Assembly: GCA_902464275.1 (NCBI GenBank)
Contig: CABQIK010000006.1
Coordinates: forward strand, 16,935 to 80,934
Origin: an uncultured Alphaproteobacteria bacterium
GTDB lineage: Bacteria > Pseudomonadota > Alphaproteobacteria > RF32 > CAG-239
Direction: 5' to 3'
Length of the DNA stretch: 64,000 bases
Numbering within the stretch: position 1 is the first letter of the stretch; each line of letters starts with the position of its first letter. Below, one piece after another: positions 10,034-20,474 of this stretch. The position numbers and the translations under genes were made by a program. The notes beneath the pieces are model-generated. The model ran no database searches and was not told the DNA's origin. It saw nothing but the letters and a program-made list of their open reading frames with translations.

Positions 10034-11959
10034 ATGGTGATAACAATGCACGGGCTTCATCCTCTGATTGCTGATTTAACCTTAATTACGGTTTATGCCG
10101 CTGTTACCACGCTGATTTTTAAAAAATTAAAACAGCCGATGGTGTTGGGCTATTTGTTGGCCGGTATTTTTGCCGGACCGTATTTAAACGTTTTGCCGAC
10201 GGTTACCGAAAGCGAAAACTTAACCTTGTGGGCGGATATCGGAGTTATCTTTTTGCTGTTCAGCTTGGGGTTGGAGTTTAGCTTTAAAAAAATGGTTAGC
10301 GTTGGCAAATCTGCCATGATTACCGCCACCTTAAACATCTTTTTAATGCTGTTTGTCGGGCATTATGTCGGCTTGTTTTTGGGATGGAGCACCATAGACA
10401 GCTTTTTCTTGGGTTCTATGATTTCAATGTCGTCAACCACCATTATTATTAAAGCCTTTGACGATTTAAGCATTAAAAAACAAAAATTTACTGACTTAGT
10501 ATTCGGTGTTTTGGTAATTGAAGATATTATGGGCATTTTGCTCTTGGTATTGCTCCCGACGGTGGCTATCGGCAGCGGCATTAACGGCGGCGAATTAGGG
10601 CTCGGCACTTTAAAACTTATTCTGTTTTTGGTGTTGTGCTTTGTGGTCGGAATTTATTTTGTGCCGACAGTGTTAAAAAAAATAAGCAACTTTTTAAATG
10701 ATGAAATGCTGTTACTGGTCTCAGTTGCTTTAAGTTTGGCAATGGTTTGTTTGGCTGTTTATTCCGGATTTTCATCAGCGTTGGGCGCGTTTATTATGGG
10801 CTCAATTTTATCTGAAACAGCGGTTATCAGCCGGATTGAAAATGTTATTAAGCCGCTTAAAGACTTTTTCGGCGCGGTATTTTTCGTAACTGTTGGCATG
10901 ATGGTAAACCCTGAGATGTTCATTACTTACGCGTACCCGATTTTTATTATCACTTTGGTGGTTTTGTTCGGAAAAGTTATTTTTTCGGTGTTCGGTTTTG
11001 TAATTTCTGGTCAGCCGCTTAAAACCGCGGTATACAGCGGGTTTTCACTGGCGCAGGTCGGCGAGTTTGCGTTTATTATTGCTTCGCTCGGTATGAGTCT
11101 TGGTGTTTTGGATAAGTTTGTGTATCCGATTATCGTTGCTGTTTCGGTTATCACCACCTTTTTAACCCCGATTATGATAAATTCATCAGGTAAAGCCTAT
11201 AAGGTAATTGATAAAATCATGCCGCAAAAATGGCATGCGTATATTGACCAAAGTTCGCAATCAAGCGTAACCGCCATAACGGAAGAAAAATTGTGGAAGT
11301 CTTTGTTTAAAAGCTATTTTATCCGCATGTTTTTGTTCTCAATTATTTTATACGCAATTATCGCCTTTGTAAGCCAAGGGGTGCGCCCTTATATGGCAAA
11401 ATGGCTACCGAATGTGCCTATGCGTATATGCGTAACCGCGCTTGCGCTGTTGTTGATGTCGCCGTTTTTGCGGGCATTAACCGGTTGGAATGTGGTGGTG
11501 CCGGATATTTTCAACAAAGTTTTAATTAAGCTGCGCTTGCGTAAAGCTAAAGCGCCAGAAGAGCCGTGCGAAGGAGAAATGCCGATTAATGAAACTTGCG
11601 TTCCGTCCGGTCAGGCGCTGAAAGAGGTTCTGAATAATAAAGACACGGTTAAAAATTTGTTGGTATCAAACCATCGTATTGCTCGTATTTATGCGGTTTT
11701 GTGGTACGGCAGACCGGCAAACCGCCTGCCGCTGCTGATTTTAACCAGTTTCAGGCTCTTTCTGGTGGCGTTTTTTATTGTTACCGCAGTGCATCAGTTT
11801 TTAACCGAGAATCCCAAATTTATTTTGGTGCTTTTAATTGGTTCCGTATTCTTGATTATGCAGTCTAAATGGTTGTTAAACCAGTATCTTAAAATAGAAA
11901 CGCAATTCCTGAACAATTTACAGGGCGAACCGTCGGGAGATTCGGAAAATAAAGAATAA
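10034..11959 (+). CDS. CPA2-family cation:proton antiporter (KefB/YbaL-like membrane part)
   Basis: About 641 aa from the ATG at 10034; the frame is open back to 9971, but that ATG lies in the T run of the preceding terminator. The first 390 residues form the Na+/H+ exchanger fold with about 12 helices, including QPMVLGYLLAGIFAGP, FLLFSLGLEFSFKKM, MISMSSTTIIIKAF and the VIEDIMG segment where the conserved Asp of CPA2 carriers resides. The C-terminal 200 residues contain two or three extra hydrophobic segments and a charged loop. I see no TrkA-N/RCK Rossmann domain (no GxGxxG), unlike KefB/C, so gating by NAD(H) or glutathione is not supported. Likely role: K+ or Na+ efflux in pH or osmotic homeostasis. 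Confidence 0.85.
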   Translation: MVITMHGLHPLIADLTLITVYAAVTTLIFKKLKQPMVLGYLLAGIFAGPYLNVLPTVTESENLTLWADIGVIFLLFSLGLEFSFKKMVSVGKSAMITATLNIFLMLFVGHYVGLFLGWSTIDSFFLGSMISMSSTTIIIKAFDDLSIKKQKFTDLVFGVLVIEDIMGILLLVLLPTVAIGSGINGGELGLGTLKLILFLVLCFVVGIYFVPTVLKKISNFLNDEMLLLVSVALSLAMVCLAVYSGFSSALGAFIMGSILSETAVISRIENVIKPLKDFFGAVFFVTVGMMVNPEMFITYAYPIFIITLVVLFGKVIFSVFGFVISGQPLKTAVYSGFSLAQVGEFAFIIASLGMSLGVLDKFVYPIIVAVSVITTFLTPIMINSSGKAYKVIDKIMPQKWHAYIDQSSQSSVTAITEEKLWKSLFKSYFIRMFLFSIILYAIIAFVSQGVRPYMAKWLPNVPMRICVTALALLLMSPFLRALTGWNVVVPDIFNKVLIKLRLRKAKAPEEPCEGEMPINETCVPSGQALKEVLNNKDTVKNLLVSNHRIARIYAVLWYGRPANRLPLLILTSFRLFLVAFFIVTAVHQFLTENPKFILVLLIGSVFLIMQSKWLLNQYLKIETQFLNNLQGEPSGDSENKE

Positions 11960-11971
11960 AAGCGGTTAAAT

Positions 11972-12448
11972 TTAATTTTCGCCTTGCTTTTTATTACTGC
12001 GCTTGGCGGCAAAAAAGGCTTTAAGCATTAAAGACGATTCTGCGGCCGCAACTCCGGCAGTAATTTTCGGCTTGTGGTGGCAAGTGCTTTGTTCAAAAAA
12101 TTTAACGCCGTTTATAACCGCTCCGCCTTTGGCATCGTTGGCGCCGAATATCAGGCGGCGGATTCGGGCAAAAGATATGGCGGCGGCGCACATGGTGCAC
12201 GGTTCAAGCGTAACATACATATCGCAATTCCACAGGCGTTTGCTTTTTAGGTTTTTGCATGCTTTTCTGATGGCGATGATTTCGGCGTGGGCAGTGGGGT
12301 CGTTACCGTGTTCGCTTTGGTTACGGGCTTTGGCAACTATTTTGCCGGTGGCGGCGTCAACAATAACCGCGCCGACCGGAACTTCATCGCGGGCAGAGGC
12401 TTTGGCGGCTTCTTTTAAGGCTGCAAGCATAAATTTTTCGTCAGACAT
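11972..12448 (-). CDS. tadA: tRNA-specific adenosine deaminase TadA
   Basis: 158 aa. TadA converts A34 to inosine in tRNA-Arg(ACG). The cytidine-deaminase-fold zinc site is complete: HAE at residues 54-56 (His ligand and proton-shuttling Glu) and PCTMC at 83-87 (two Cys ligands). The DEVPVGAVIVD segment and the TLEPCTMCAAA context are typical. AAGGAT lies about 6 nt before the ATG. It is convergent with the antiporter gene and divergent from rluB, with a short AT-rich gap that must hold both promoters. Confidence 0.93.
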   Translation of the reverse strand: MSDEKFMLAALKEAAKASARDEVPVGAVIVDAATGKIVAKARNQSEHGNDPTAHAEIIAIRKACKNLKSKRLWNCDMYVTLEPCTMCAAAISFARIRRLIFGANDAKGGAVINGVKFFEQSTCHHKPKITAGVAAAESSLMLKAFFAAKRSNKKQGEN

Positions 12449-12515
12449 AAATATCCTTTGTGTTTTGAAAATTTTAGGGTATATTACAACAAATATTGCA
12501 AAAGGAAAGATAAAA

Positions 12516-13238
12516 ATGGCAGAAAGATTGGCAAAGTTTATGGCGCGTTCCGGAGTATGCTCGCGCCGGCAGGCTGAAGAGTATATAAAACAAGAGCGGG
12601 TAACGGTTGACGGTCATGTTATTTCGTCACCGGCGTTTAATGTTGAGGGAACGGAAAAAATTTTGTTTGACGGAGAAAAACTCCCGACTCGCGAGGCAAC
12701 CCGTTTGTGGCTTTATCATAAGCCGGCGGGGCTGGTTACCACCCATAAAGACGAGCGCGACCGTCCGACCGTGTTTGATAATTTGCCCGCCGGAATGCCG
12801 CGGGTAATCAGCGTAGGACGTCTTGACTTAAACTCCGAAGGGTTGCTCTTGCTAACTAATAACGGCGAACTTTCGCGCGAGTTGGAACTTCCTAAAAACG
12901 CATGGAGCCGCCGCTATCGCGTGCGGGTGCACGGTAGAATTGATACCAAGCAACTTGCCGGTTTGCAAAACGGCGTTACGATAGAGGGTGCGGTGTATGG
13001 TAACGTCAGCGCGGTTGTTGACAGCCAAAACGGCACCAACGCATGGCTTACCGTTACCTTAAATGAGGGTAAAAACCGCGAAATTCGCAAGCTTATGAAG
13101 TTTATCGGACTTGAGGTAACGCGTTTAATCAGAGTGTCGTACGGGCCGTTTCAGCTTGGCAACCTTGCCAAAGGCGAAGTACGTGAAGTTCCTCTTAAAG
13201 TGCTGAAAGAACAGCTCGGAAGTCGTATTGCGTTATGA
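12516..13238 (+). CDS. rluB: Pseudouridine synthase of the RsuA/RluB/E/F family
   Basis: 240 aa from the ATG at 12516, preceded by AAAGGAAAG. The open frame extends to 12003, but that part is antisense to tadA and is not coding. Residues 1-50 form an S4 RNA-binding domain (LAKFMARSGVCSRRQAEEYI), followed by the synthase domain with GRLD at 101-104, whose Asp is the catalytic residue, and the NEGKNREIRKLM motif. By family this isomerises uridine in 23S rRNA helix 89 (RluB) or a related site. The stop overlaps the next start (ATGA), so it is coupled to rsmD. Confidence 0.9.
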   Translation: MAERLAKFMARSGVCSRRQAEEYIKQERVTVDGHVISSPAFNVEGTEKILFDGEKLPTREATRLWLYHKPAGLVTTHKDERDRPTVFDNLPAGMPRVISVGRLDLNSEGLLLLTNNGELSRELELPKNAWSRRYRVRVHGRIDTKQLAGLQNGVTIEGAVYGNVSAVVDSQNGTNAWLTVTLNEGKNREIRKLMKFIGLEVTRLIRVSYGPFQLGNLAKGEVREVPLKVLKEQLGSRIAL

Positions 13239-13783
13239 GAATAGTGGCGGGAAAATATCGCGGCAAAAAGCTCTTCACGCCTGATTATGAGGGGGTGCGC
13301 CCCACCTCAGAGCGGGCGAGAGAGGCTTTGTTCAGCATTTTGTATTCGCGCCTCGGCGGGTTCAGCGGGTGTAAAGTGCTTGATATTTTTGCCGGTACCG
13401 GCGCTTTCGGGTTTGAGGCGCTTTCCCGCGGGGCGGCAAAAGTTGCGTTTGTTGATAAAAATCCTAAGCTCTTAAACAAAAATACAGCTTTATTTTTGCC
13501 CGAAAAAGATAAAATAAAAGTGGTGACGGCTGATGCTTTGCGTTTGCCGCCGGCAACAGAGGCGTATAATCTGATTTTTTCAGATGCTCCGTACGGGCAA
13601 AATTTGAGTGTTCCGGCAATATGCGGGGCGGCTCAAAAAGGTTGGATTGTCCCCGGAGCCTTGTGCCTTGTTGAAACTCGCAAAGATGAAGAGCCGGTAT
13701 TGCCTGCCGATTTTGCGCAAATTGATGAGCGAATATACGGCATCGCCAAAATCAGCTTTTATATTTATAATCAAGCCGACTGA
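13235..13783 (+). CDS. rsmD: 16S rRNA (guanine966-N2)-methyltransferase RsmD
   Basis: 182 aa. It methylates G966 of 16S rRNA on small-subunit particles using SAM. The opening MRIVAGKYRGKKL and RPTSERAREALFSIL are family hallmarks; the SAM-binding glycine loop LDIFAGTGAFGFEALSRGA is at about 49-67. The catalytic (D/N)PP(Y/F) motif reads DAPY at 117-120, with Ala in place of the first Pro. The 4-bp overlap with rluB points to a two-gene rRNA modification operon. Confidence 0.93.
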   Translation: MRIVAGKYRGKKLFTPDYEGVRPTSERAREALFSILYSRLGGFSGCKVLDIFAGTGAFGFEALSRGAAKVAFVDKNPKLLNKNTALFLPEKDKIKVVTADALRLPPATEAYNLIFSDAPYGQNLSVPAICGAAQKGWIVPGALCLVETRKDEEPVLPADFAQIDERIYGIAKISFYIYNQAD

Positions 13784-13871
13784 TTTGTTGCTGATTTTTT
13801 GACAAAATTGTTGATATTTGATTTGATTCGTGATATTTTTTAGATAACTTGAAAAGATAAGGAGCATTTTT

Positions 13872-15950
13872 ATGGCAAAAACTTATTTACAAACCAACAC
13901 GGTTAATCATAATCACCAATCGGGCAGCTATGAAAATATTGAACAAGAGCTGATTAAAGAACAGCGTTATCTTGATGAGCAGCTTGTCCGCGTTCGGGCA
14001 GATATTGCAAGCGGAGAGGGTGATGAGGCCGCATTAAATGCTGAGCAGACATCGTATCGTCAGGCGTTGGATACGGCGGCTCATGATATGGAGTTGCTTA
14101 AAAAATATCCTGAATCTTTTCCGTATTTGTATTCGGTGCGCGAGCATGCCAAAGCTGATGACATACATGGCGCGTTTCGGGAAGTTTTAAGCGATGACGC
14201 TGAAATTGTGACTGAAGCCGGCGATGTTATGCCGCGCGATGAAATGCTTGAACTTAACTATGAAATTGACGGTATTCCGTTTGCCGTTTCGGCCGAGCCG
14301 TATGATAAACCCGGTGAAGACGAGGCTCAGCTTAAAGGGCGCATTAACTTCAGCAGTCAGGCAATTGACAATTTAAATGCGGAGCGCTTAAAACAAATTT
14401 TAGCTTTTTGTGAACAACATGGCATGTCGGTTTATGATATGGATATTCCGATGAAAGAGGGCAAAGTTGATTTAGATGAAAAGCTTGCCTCGTTAATGCA
14501 ACAGGTTTTAGAAGCCCGCCGCGCGCAAGATGCCGCCAACCCTGGGGCGGATGCCGATGATGAAAACCTTAATCATTATCAGGAAATTACGCCTGAAACC
14601 AAAGATTTGGACGTTGCGCTTGCCAAGGGGCCGAAGTTAAAACTCAAGGCAAAGGCTCCCAAAACCTTAAACGGCATTAAAAATGATTTGTTGGAATTAA
14701 TTGAAAAAGACATGAAAAAAACTCGCGGGATGACGTTTTTTGAACGCACTCGCAATATCGGCGGTTTGTCAACCACCGTCTTCAGCATCTATGACAAGCC
14801 CGATAAAGACAATGAAAAGAAAGACGGTCTTAAAGATAAAAACGGTGTTTATGTTCCAACTTATACTTATCGTTTGTATGTTGCGCAAAATCCTAAAACC
14901 GGCCGCTTTGTGTTCGGTTATTCAACCCCTAATGGCAAAAAATTAGATGATGCCATGGCGGGCGATTTTATCGGTGTTGTTAAAAAGAGCGGCGCAACCC
15001 ATGTTAATTTTTCTAATTTAGGCAACAGCGACAAGGGTGTTTGGATGATTGCCTGCGCCGAAAAAGGCTTGGTGCCGATTGGTATCAGTATCAATATGGC
15101 TAAAGCCAAAGCGATGGTTGAAGCGGCGCGCAAAAAACTCAATCATGAAGAATTTGTTTTGTTCAAAAAACGCCTTGCCGACCAAATGATTGAAAACTCT
15201 GAAAAGAAGAACCCCGGTAAAGCTCGTTTCGGCATGGAAAAATCAGAGTATGATTTTGTTCAGACTATGCGATCAGGCTATGACTTTGAAAACTTCCGCT
15301 CTGCTTATGACGCGGAGGGCGGCTTGTATACCACGGTGCTCTCGCGCATTGAAGAAGGCGGCGCTAATGCTGAAAAAGGCGCGGCTATTACCTTTGGCGC
15401 CATGCGTACCTTGCGTTCGGTATTTGACTTGTATGTTAAAAATCAGCAGAGCACGTTTGGCGAAGCTTTGGCAAAATCAACCGGAAGCAATAATAAATAC
15501 GCTTTAACCAAAGAAGAAGTTTTAGCGCTGTCGCAAATTCCGGCGGGCAAGCCGATGATGGAATTAACCACGGAAGATTTTATGACTATTTACCGCGTGT
15601 TAGAACCGCGTCAGGTAAAACAGGCCGAAGAAGATATTTTGTCCGCATATCGCCGCGAGCTTAAACGCAAACCGCAGCGTGCCGATACCATTGTTTTAAC
15701 CAGCGACTTGTTCCCGAAGGTTAAAACTGAGGTTAACGGTATTAATATTTACTTAGGCCGTGAAGGAATTGACACATTGACGCTGCCTAATGAACACAGC
15801 GGTTTGAGCTATGCTCGTCCTGAAGAACTTAATCCTCAGCCGACAAATCAAAACGCGCCGACTGCTCAAAATGCGCAAAGCAATCAGCCGCAGGAGGCTC
15901 CCAAAACGGTGGTTAATGCCAAGGTGCAAAATTCCGGCAATGCTCGTTAA
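13872..15950 (+). CDS. 692-aa protein of unknown function, possible LPD7-like domain
   Basis: I do not recognise a named family for the whole protein. It is hydrophilic, with no signal peptide or membrane segment. The N-terminal 80 residues are predicted coiled coil (QELIKEQRYLDEQLVRVRADI). A middle region at about residues 330-420 (RFVFGYSTPNGKKLDDAMAG, then GVWMIACAEKGLVPIGI) follows the pattern of LPD7-type domains in large polyvalent or mobile-element proteins: aligned short strands and helices ending in W-x-x-A-x-x-x-G-L. This is remote and unproven. The last 45 residues are a Gln/Asn/Ala/Pro-rich tail. AAGGAG precedes the ATG, and codon use is like the host. It stands alone between rsmD and rpoB with its own terminator. 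Confidence 0.75.
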   Translation: MAKTYLQTNTVNHNHQSGSYENIEQELIKEQRYLDEQLVRVRADIASGEGDEAALNAEQTSYRQALDTAAHDMELLKKYPESFPYLYSVREHAKADDIHGAFREVLSDDAEIVTEAGDVMPRDEMLELNYEIDGIPFAVSAEPYDKPGEDEAQLKGRINFSSQAIDNLNAERLKQILAFCEQHGMSVYDMDIPMKEGKVDLDEKLASLMQQVLEARRAQDAANPGADADDENLNHYQEITPETKDLDVALAKGPKLKLKAKAPKTLNGIKNDLLELIEKDMKKTRGMTFFERTRNIGGLSTTVFSIYDKPDKDNEKKDGLKDKNGVYVPTYTYRLYVAQNPKTGRFVFGYSTPNGKKLDDAMAGDFIGVVKKSGATHVNFSNLGNSDKGVWMIACAEKGLVPIGISINMAKAKAMVEAARKKLNHEEFVLFKKRLADQMIENSEKKNPGKARFGMEKSEYDFVQTMRSGYDFENFRSAYDAEGGLYTTVLSRIEEGGANAEKGAAITFGAMRTLRSVFDLYVKNQQSTFGEALAKSTGSNNKYALTKEEVLALSQIPAGKPMMELTTEDFMTIYRVLEPRQVKQAEEDILSAYRRELKRKPQRADTIVLTSDLFPKVKTEVNGINIYLGREGIDTLTLPNEHSGLSYARPEELNPQPTNQNAPTAQNAQSNQPQEAPKTVVNAKVQNSGNAR

Positions 15951-15958
15951 AAAAATCC

Positions 15959-16025
15959 GCTCTCCGCAATTTTTTCAGAGAGCGCGACTGCCTTAAAAAT
16001 GCAAGATTTTTCTTGCATTTTTTTT
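15959..16025 (+). terminator. Double hairpin terminator before rpoB
   Basis: A CGCTCTC/GAGAGCG hairpin (15959-15983) is followed by a strong intrinsic terminator (15995-16025): AAAAATGCAAGA, loop TTTT, TCTTGCATTTTT, then more T. Confidence 0.85.
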
Positions 16026-16287
16026 GTAACGGGTGTAAAAACTTAGCAGTTTAAAATCAAATTATTCGGTGAATACGCTCCGAGTTTGGCGCAATGCTAA
16101 GGGGTTCGGGCGATTCGGTCGTGCTTGCCGCATTTTTGTTTAAAAGTGCCGGTAAGCGTTATGAGAAAACGTTTTTTTATATTAACCTTCTGTTTGCGGG
16201 GTTTGGTGTTAAATCGGGCAGCTCCCGAAATTTGGTGCCGATAGAATGGCTGCAGAATTTACAACCTATGAAAAGGATAAAAACATA
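16026..16287 (+). promoter_or_regulatory. rpoB upstream region
   Basis: About 260 bp without a supportable gene. It is the only place for an rpoBC promoter here, since rplKAJL is not upstream and a terminator lies just before it. I could not pick a convincing -35/-10 pair. Several GC-rich inverted stretches (around 16105-16160 and 16200-16235) suggest a structured 5' leader. Confidence 0.35.
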
Positions 16288-19200
16288 ATGAAGGAATCTT
16301 ATACGAGTAAACGACGTGTGAGGAAAAACTTCGGCAAAATTGATTCTGTTATTGATATGCCGAGTTTAATTGAAGTTCAGACCGGTTCTTATTCAAGCTT
16401 TATCAACAACGTTGATGCCTACGGACAGCATTGTGAGTTCGGTTTGGAAGAAGTATTCAAATCTATTTTTCCGATTAAAGATTTTTCGGGCAACGGCGAG
16501 CTTGAATTTGTTAAATACGAGCTTGAAGAACCGAAATATGACGTTGACGAGTGCATTAAGCGCGATATGACTTATGCCGCTCCGATTAAAGCAACGTTGC
16601 GTTTGGTGGTTTGGGATATTGATGAAGCTACCGGCGCTAAATCGGTACATGATATTAAAGAACAAGATGTTTACATGGGCGACATTCCGTTGATGACCGA
16701 TAAAGGCACGTTTATTTTCAACGGCACTGAGCGCGTGGTTGTTTCACAGATGCACCGTTCTCCGGGCGTGTTCTTTGATCATGACAAAGGCAAAACCATG
16801 TCTTCGGGTAAATATTTGTTTGCCGCCCGCGTTATTCCGTACCGCGGCTCATGGCTTGACTTTGAATTTGATGCCAAAGACTTAATTTACGCTCGTATTG
16901 ACCGTCGCCGCAAATTGCCGGTAACCTCAATTTTGTATTCTTTGTATTCCAAAGAAACCGAAGCTCGTCTTAAAGCCGGTGAAAAAGTTCCTGCCGAAGA
17001 AATTAAAGGCATGGATAAAGAAGAAATTTTAAATTACTTCTATGATGCCGATGAGTATGTTGCGAGCAAAAAAGGCTGGAAAGTTAAATTTAATCCTGAA
17101 CGCATGAAAGGCGTTAAGTTTGACTTTGATTTGGTTGATGCCAAAACCGGTAAAACCGTTTGGGAACAAGGCAAAAAAATTACTCCGAGAACCGCTGCCA
17201 AATTGGCTGAAGGCGGCTTGGAATATTATCAGGTTGCCAAAGAACAGCTTTACGGCAAATTCTTGGCTAAGGCTGCGGTTGTTGCTAAAACCGGTGAAGT
17301 TGTTGCCGATGCCGGCGCTGAATTAAATGAAGAAGTTTTAGGCAAAATTGCCGATGCCAAAATTAACGAACTCAGCGTTTTGTACATTGACGGCGTTAAT
17401 GTAGGCCCTTATATCCGCAACACTCTGGAAGCTGATAAAAATCATTGCCGCGAAGAAGCTTTGCTTGATATTTATCGCGTTATGCGCCCGGGCGAACCGG
17501 CAACTTTAGACGCCTCATACCACTTGTTCAAAGATTTATTCTTTGACGGCGAGCGTTATGACTTGTCTTCCGTCGGTCGTGTTAAAATGAATTTGGCTTT
17601 GGATATTCCGTTTGAAGAAGCTCCCGACACATACCGCACCTTGCGTAAAGACGATATTTTGCGCATTGTTAAACACATGATTGAATTGCGCGACGGCAAA
17701 GGCGAAGTTGATGATATTGACCACTTGGGCAACCGTCGTGTTCGCTCAGTCGGCGAATTGATGGAAAACCAATATCGTATGGGCTTGCTCAGAATGGAAC
17801 GCGCAATCCGTGAAAAAATGAGCGCTGAGGTTTTGAACAACGTTAAGCCACAAGATTTGGTTAATGCTAAGCCGATTGCTTCCGTCATTCGTGAATTTTT
17901 CGGTTCATCGCAGCTCTCGCAATTTATGGACCAAAACAACCCGCTGTCTGAAATTACTCACAAACGCCGTTTGTCTGCGTTAGGTCCCGGCGGTTTGTCA
18001 CGTGACCGCGCCGGTTTTGAAGTGCGCGACGTGCACCCGACCCATTACGGACGTATCTGCCCGATTGAAACTCCTGAAGGTCCGAACATCGGTTTGATTA
18101 ACTCGCTTGCAACTTATGCCCGCATTAACAAATACGGCTTTATTGAATGCCCGTATCGTAAAGTTATTGACGGCGTTGTTACCAAAGATGTTGTTTATTT
18201 GTCGGCCGATGAAGAAGGCAAATACATTATCGCGGAAGCAAACGCCAAAGTTAACGATGACGGTCGTTTTGCCAATGATATGATTGCCTGCCGTAAAGCC
18301 GGTGAAGTTATTTACGCGGCTCCGGCCGATATTAACCTGATTGACGTTTCGCCGAAACAGTTGGTATCTGTTGCCACCGCATTAATTCCGTTCTTGGAAA
18401 ACGATGACGCGAACCGTGCTTTGATGGGTTCAAACATGCAGCGTCAAGGCGTTCCGTTGCTCCGCAGCGAGGCTCCGCTTGTCGGTACCGGTATTGAAGC
18501 TACCGTTGCTAAAGATTCCGGCGCTACCTTGGTTGCCAAATATGACGGTGTTGTTGACTCGGTTGACGCTAACCGCATTGTTATTCGCTCAGATGACCAA
18601 CATGCCAATGACGTCGGCGTTGAAATTTATCGTCTGCAAAAATTCCGTCGCTCCAACCAAAACACTTGCATCAATCAGGTCCCGCTTGTTAAAGTCGGTG
18701 ACAAAATTAAAGCCGGTGACATTATCGCCGACGGTCCTTGTACCGAAATGGGCGAATTAGCGCTTGGTAAAAACGTTTTGGTGGCCTTTATGCCGTGGAA
18801 CGGGTTGAACTACGAAGATGCTATTTTGCTTTCGGAACGTATTTCCCGCGATGATGTTTTAACCTCTCTTCATATTGAAGAATTTGAAGTTATGGCTCGC
18901 GATACCAAACTCGGTCAGGAAGAAATTACCCGCGATATTCCGAACGTTGGTGAAGAAGCCTTGCGCAACCTTGATGAAGCCGGTATCGTTTACATCGGCG
19001 CTGAAGTTAAAGCCGGTGATATTTTGGTTGGTAAAGTTACCCCGAAAGGCGAATCTCCGGTTACTCCGGAAGAAAAATTGTTGCGCGCCATCTTTGGTGA
19101 AAAAGCCAGTGATGTTCGCGATACTTCATTGCGTGTTCAGCCGGGTATTGAAGGCGTTGTTGTTGACGTTCACGTATTTTCACGCCGCGGTGTTGAAAAA

Positions 19201-20454
19201 GACGAACGCGCCCTCTCTATTGAACAGCATGAAATTTCACAGCTTGCTAAAGAGCGTGACGATGAAATTGCCATTGTTCGCCGCAACTATGACGCCCGCT
19301 TAAAAGCTATGCTCACCGGTCAAACCGTTGTAGATGCTCCGAAGGGCATTGATAAAAAGGCAACTTTAACCGCTGAAATGCTTGATACAATTCCGTCATC
19401 ACAGTGGCGCAAGATTGTAGTTAAAGATGAAGCGATTATGGCTCAGATTGAAGAGTTCTCCGCTGCGTTTGACGCTCGTGTTGCCAAAGTTCAGGCTCAC
19501 TTTGATGATAAAGTTGAAAAAGTTCAACGAGGTGATGACCTGCTTCCGGGCGTGTTGAAAATGGTTAAAGTATTTATTGCTACCAAACGTAAAATGCAAA
19601 CCGGTGATAAAATGGCCGGTCGTCACGGTAACAAAGGTACTGTATCACGCGTTCTGCCGCTTGAAGATATGCCGTATATGGAAGACGGTACTCCGGTTGA
19701 CATTGTGCTCAACCCGCTCGGCGTGCCTTCGCGTATGAACGTGGGACAAATTTTGGAAACTCACTTGGGTTGGGCTGCCAAAGAGCTCGGCAAACAATTA
19801 AACGAGATGTGCGAGCAGTACAAAAAAGGTGAGAAAACCATTGACGAGCTTAACGCCCGTTTGAAGGAAATTTACGGTGAAAAACAGTATAAAGCTGAAA
19901 TTGAGCCGATGAATGAACCTGAAAAAATGGAACTTATTTCTAACCTTAAAAACGGTATTCCGATGGCAACTCCGGTATTTGACGGCGCCAGCGGCGATGA
20001 TATTAACCGTATGCTTACGATGGCAGGTTTGCCGACTTCAGGTCAGATTGACTTGTATGACGGTCGTACCGGTGAAAAATTTGATCGTAAAGTTACCGTC
20101 GGTATCATTTACATGATTAAATTGCACCACATCGTTGATGAAAAAATGCACGCTCGTTCGGTTGGTCCGTACAGCCTTGTTACTCAGCAGCCGCTCGGCG
20201 GTAAAGCTCAGTTCGGCGGACAACGTTTCGGTGAAATGGAGGTTTGGGCATTGCAAGCTTACGGTGCCGCTTACACCTTGCAAGAAATGTTGACGGTTAA
20301 ATCCGATGACGTAAACGGCCGTACCAAGGTTTATGAAGCCATTGTCCGCGGTGAAGACACCTTTGACACCGGTGTTCCTGAATCATTCAACGTTTTGGTA
20401 AAAGAAATGAAGTCTTTGTGCCTGAATGTTGAAATGTTGAACGAAGAAGTTTAA
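16288..20454 (+). CDS. rpoB: RNA polymerase beta subunit
   Basis: 1388 aa from the ATG at 16288 ([18 protein letters not shown]); AAAGGAT is about 8-10 nt upstream. The in-frame ATG at 16246 has no ribosome binding site. The typical domains are present in order: protrusion/lobe, the fork-loop region [57 protein letters not shown], which includes the rifampicin-binding pocket with the sensitive-type residues (Q, D, H, R, S), the flap, the [16 protein letters not shown] catalytic-site segment and the C-terminal clamp contact. An insertion-containing region near residues 960-1000 is of the proteobacterial type. rpoC follows after 20 bp. The gene is not preceded by rplL, which is unusual. Confidence 0.98.
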   Translation: MKESYTSKRRVRKNFGKIDSVIDMPSLIEVQTGSYSSFINNVDAYGQHCEFGLEEVFKSIFPIKDFSGNGELEFVKYELEEPKYDVDECIKRDMTYAAPIKATLRLVVWDIDEATGAKSVHDIKEQDVYMGDIPLMTDKGTFIFNGTERVVVSQMHRSPGVFFDHDKGKTMSSGKYLFAARVIPYRGSWLDFEFDAKDLIYARIDRRRKLPVTSILYSLYSKETEARLKAGEKVPAEEIKGMDKEEILNYFYDADEYVASKKGWKVKFNPERMKGVKFDFDLVDAKTGKTVWEQGKKITPRTAAKLAEGGLEYYQVAKEQLYGKFLAKAAVVAKTGEVVADAGAELNEEVLGKIADAKINELSVLYIDGVNVGPYIRNTLEADKNHCREEALLDIYRVMRPGEPATLDASYHLFKDLFFDGERYDLSSVGRVKMNLALDIPFEEAPDTYRTLRKDDILRIVKHMIELRDGKGEVDDIDHLGNRRVRSVGELMENQYRMGLLRMERAIREKMSAEVLNNVKPQDLVNAKPIASVIREFFGSSQLSQFMDQNNPLSEITHKRRLSALGPGGLSRDRAGFEVRDVHPTHYGRICPIETPEGPNIGLINSLATYARINKYGFIECPYRKVIDGVVTKDVVYLSADEEGKYIIAEANAKVNDDGRFANDMIACRKAGEVIYAAPADINLIDVSPKQLVSVATALIPFLENDDANRALMGSNMQRQGVPLLRSEAPLVGTGIEATVAKDSGATLVAKYDGVVDSVDANRIVIRSDDQHANDVGVEIYRLQKFRRSNQNTCINQVPLVKVGDKIKAGDIIADGPCTEMGELALGKNVLVAFMPWNGLNYEDAILLSERISRDDVLTSLHIEEFEVMARDTKLGQEEITRDIPNVGEEALRNLDEAGIVYIGAEVKAGDILVGKVTPKGESPVTPEEKLLRAIFGEKASDVRDTSLRVQPGIEGVVVDVHVFSRRGVEKDERALSIEQHEISQLAKERDDEIAIVRRNYDARLKAMLTGQTVVDAPKGIDKKATLTAEMLDTIPSSQWRKIVVKDEAIMAQIEEFSAAFDARVAKVQAHFDDKVEKVQRGDDLLPGVLKMVKVFIATKRKMQTGDKMAGRHGNKGTVSRVLPLEDMPYMEDGTPVDIVLNPLGVPSRMNVGQILETHLGWAAKELGKQLNEMCEQYKKGEKTIDELNARLKEIYGEKQYKAEIEPMNEPEKMELISNLKNGIPMATPVFDGASGDDINRMLTMAGLPTSGQIDLYDGRTGEKFDRKVTVGIIYMIKLHHIVDEKMHARSVGPYSLVTQQPLGGKAQFGGQRFGEMEVWALQAYGAAYTLQEMLTVKSDDVNGRTKVYEAIVRGEDTFDTGVPESFNVLVKEMKSLCLNVEMLNEEV

Positions 20455-20474
20455 GGATAAGGAGTTTAATAATA

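Noticed and set aside
12003..12515. N-terminal extension of the RluB reading frame
   Set aside because: It is antisense to tadA, lacks a ribosome binding site, and the S4 domain begins at the ATG at 12516.
16094..16287. Short open frame and in-frame extension upstream of rpoB
   Set aside because: No ribosome binding site, no recognisable product; the AAAGGAT before 16288 fits the rpoB start used by homologues.
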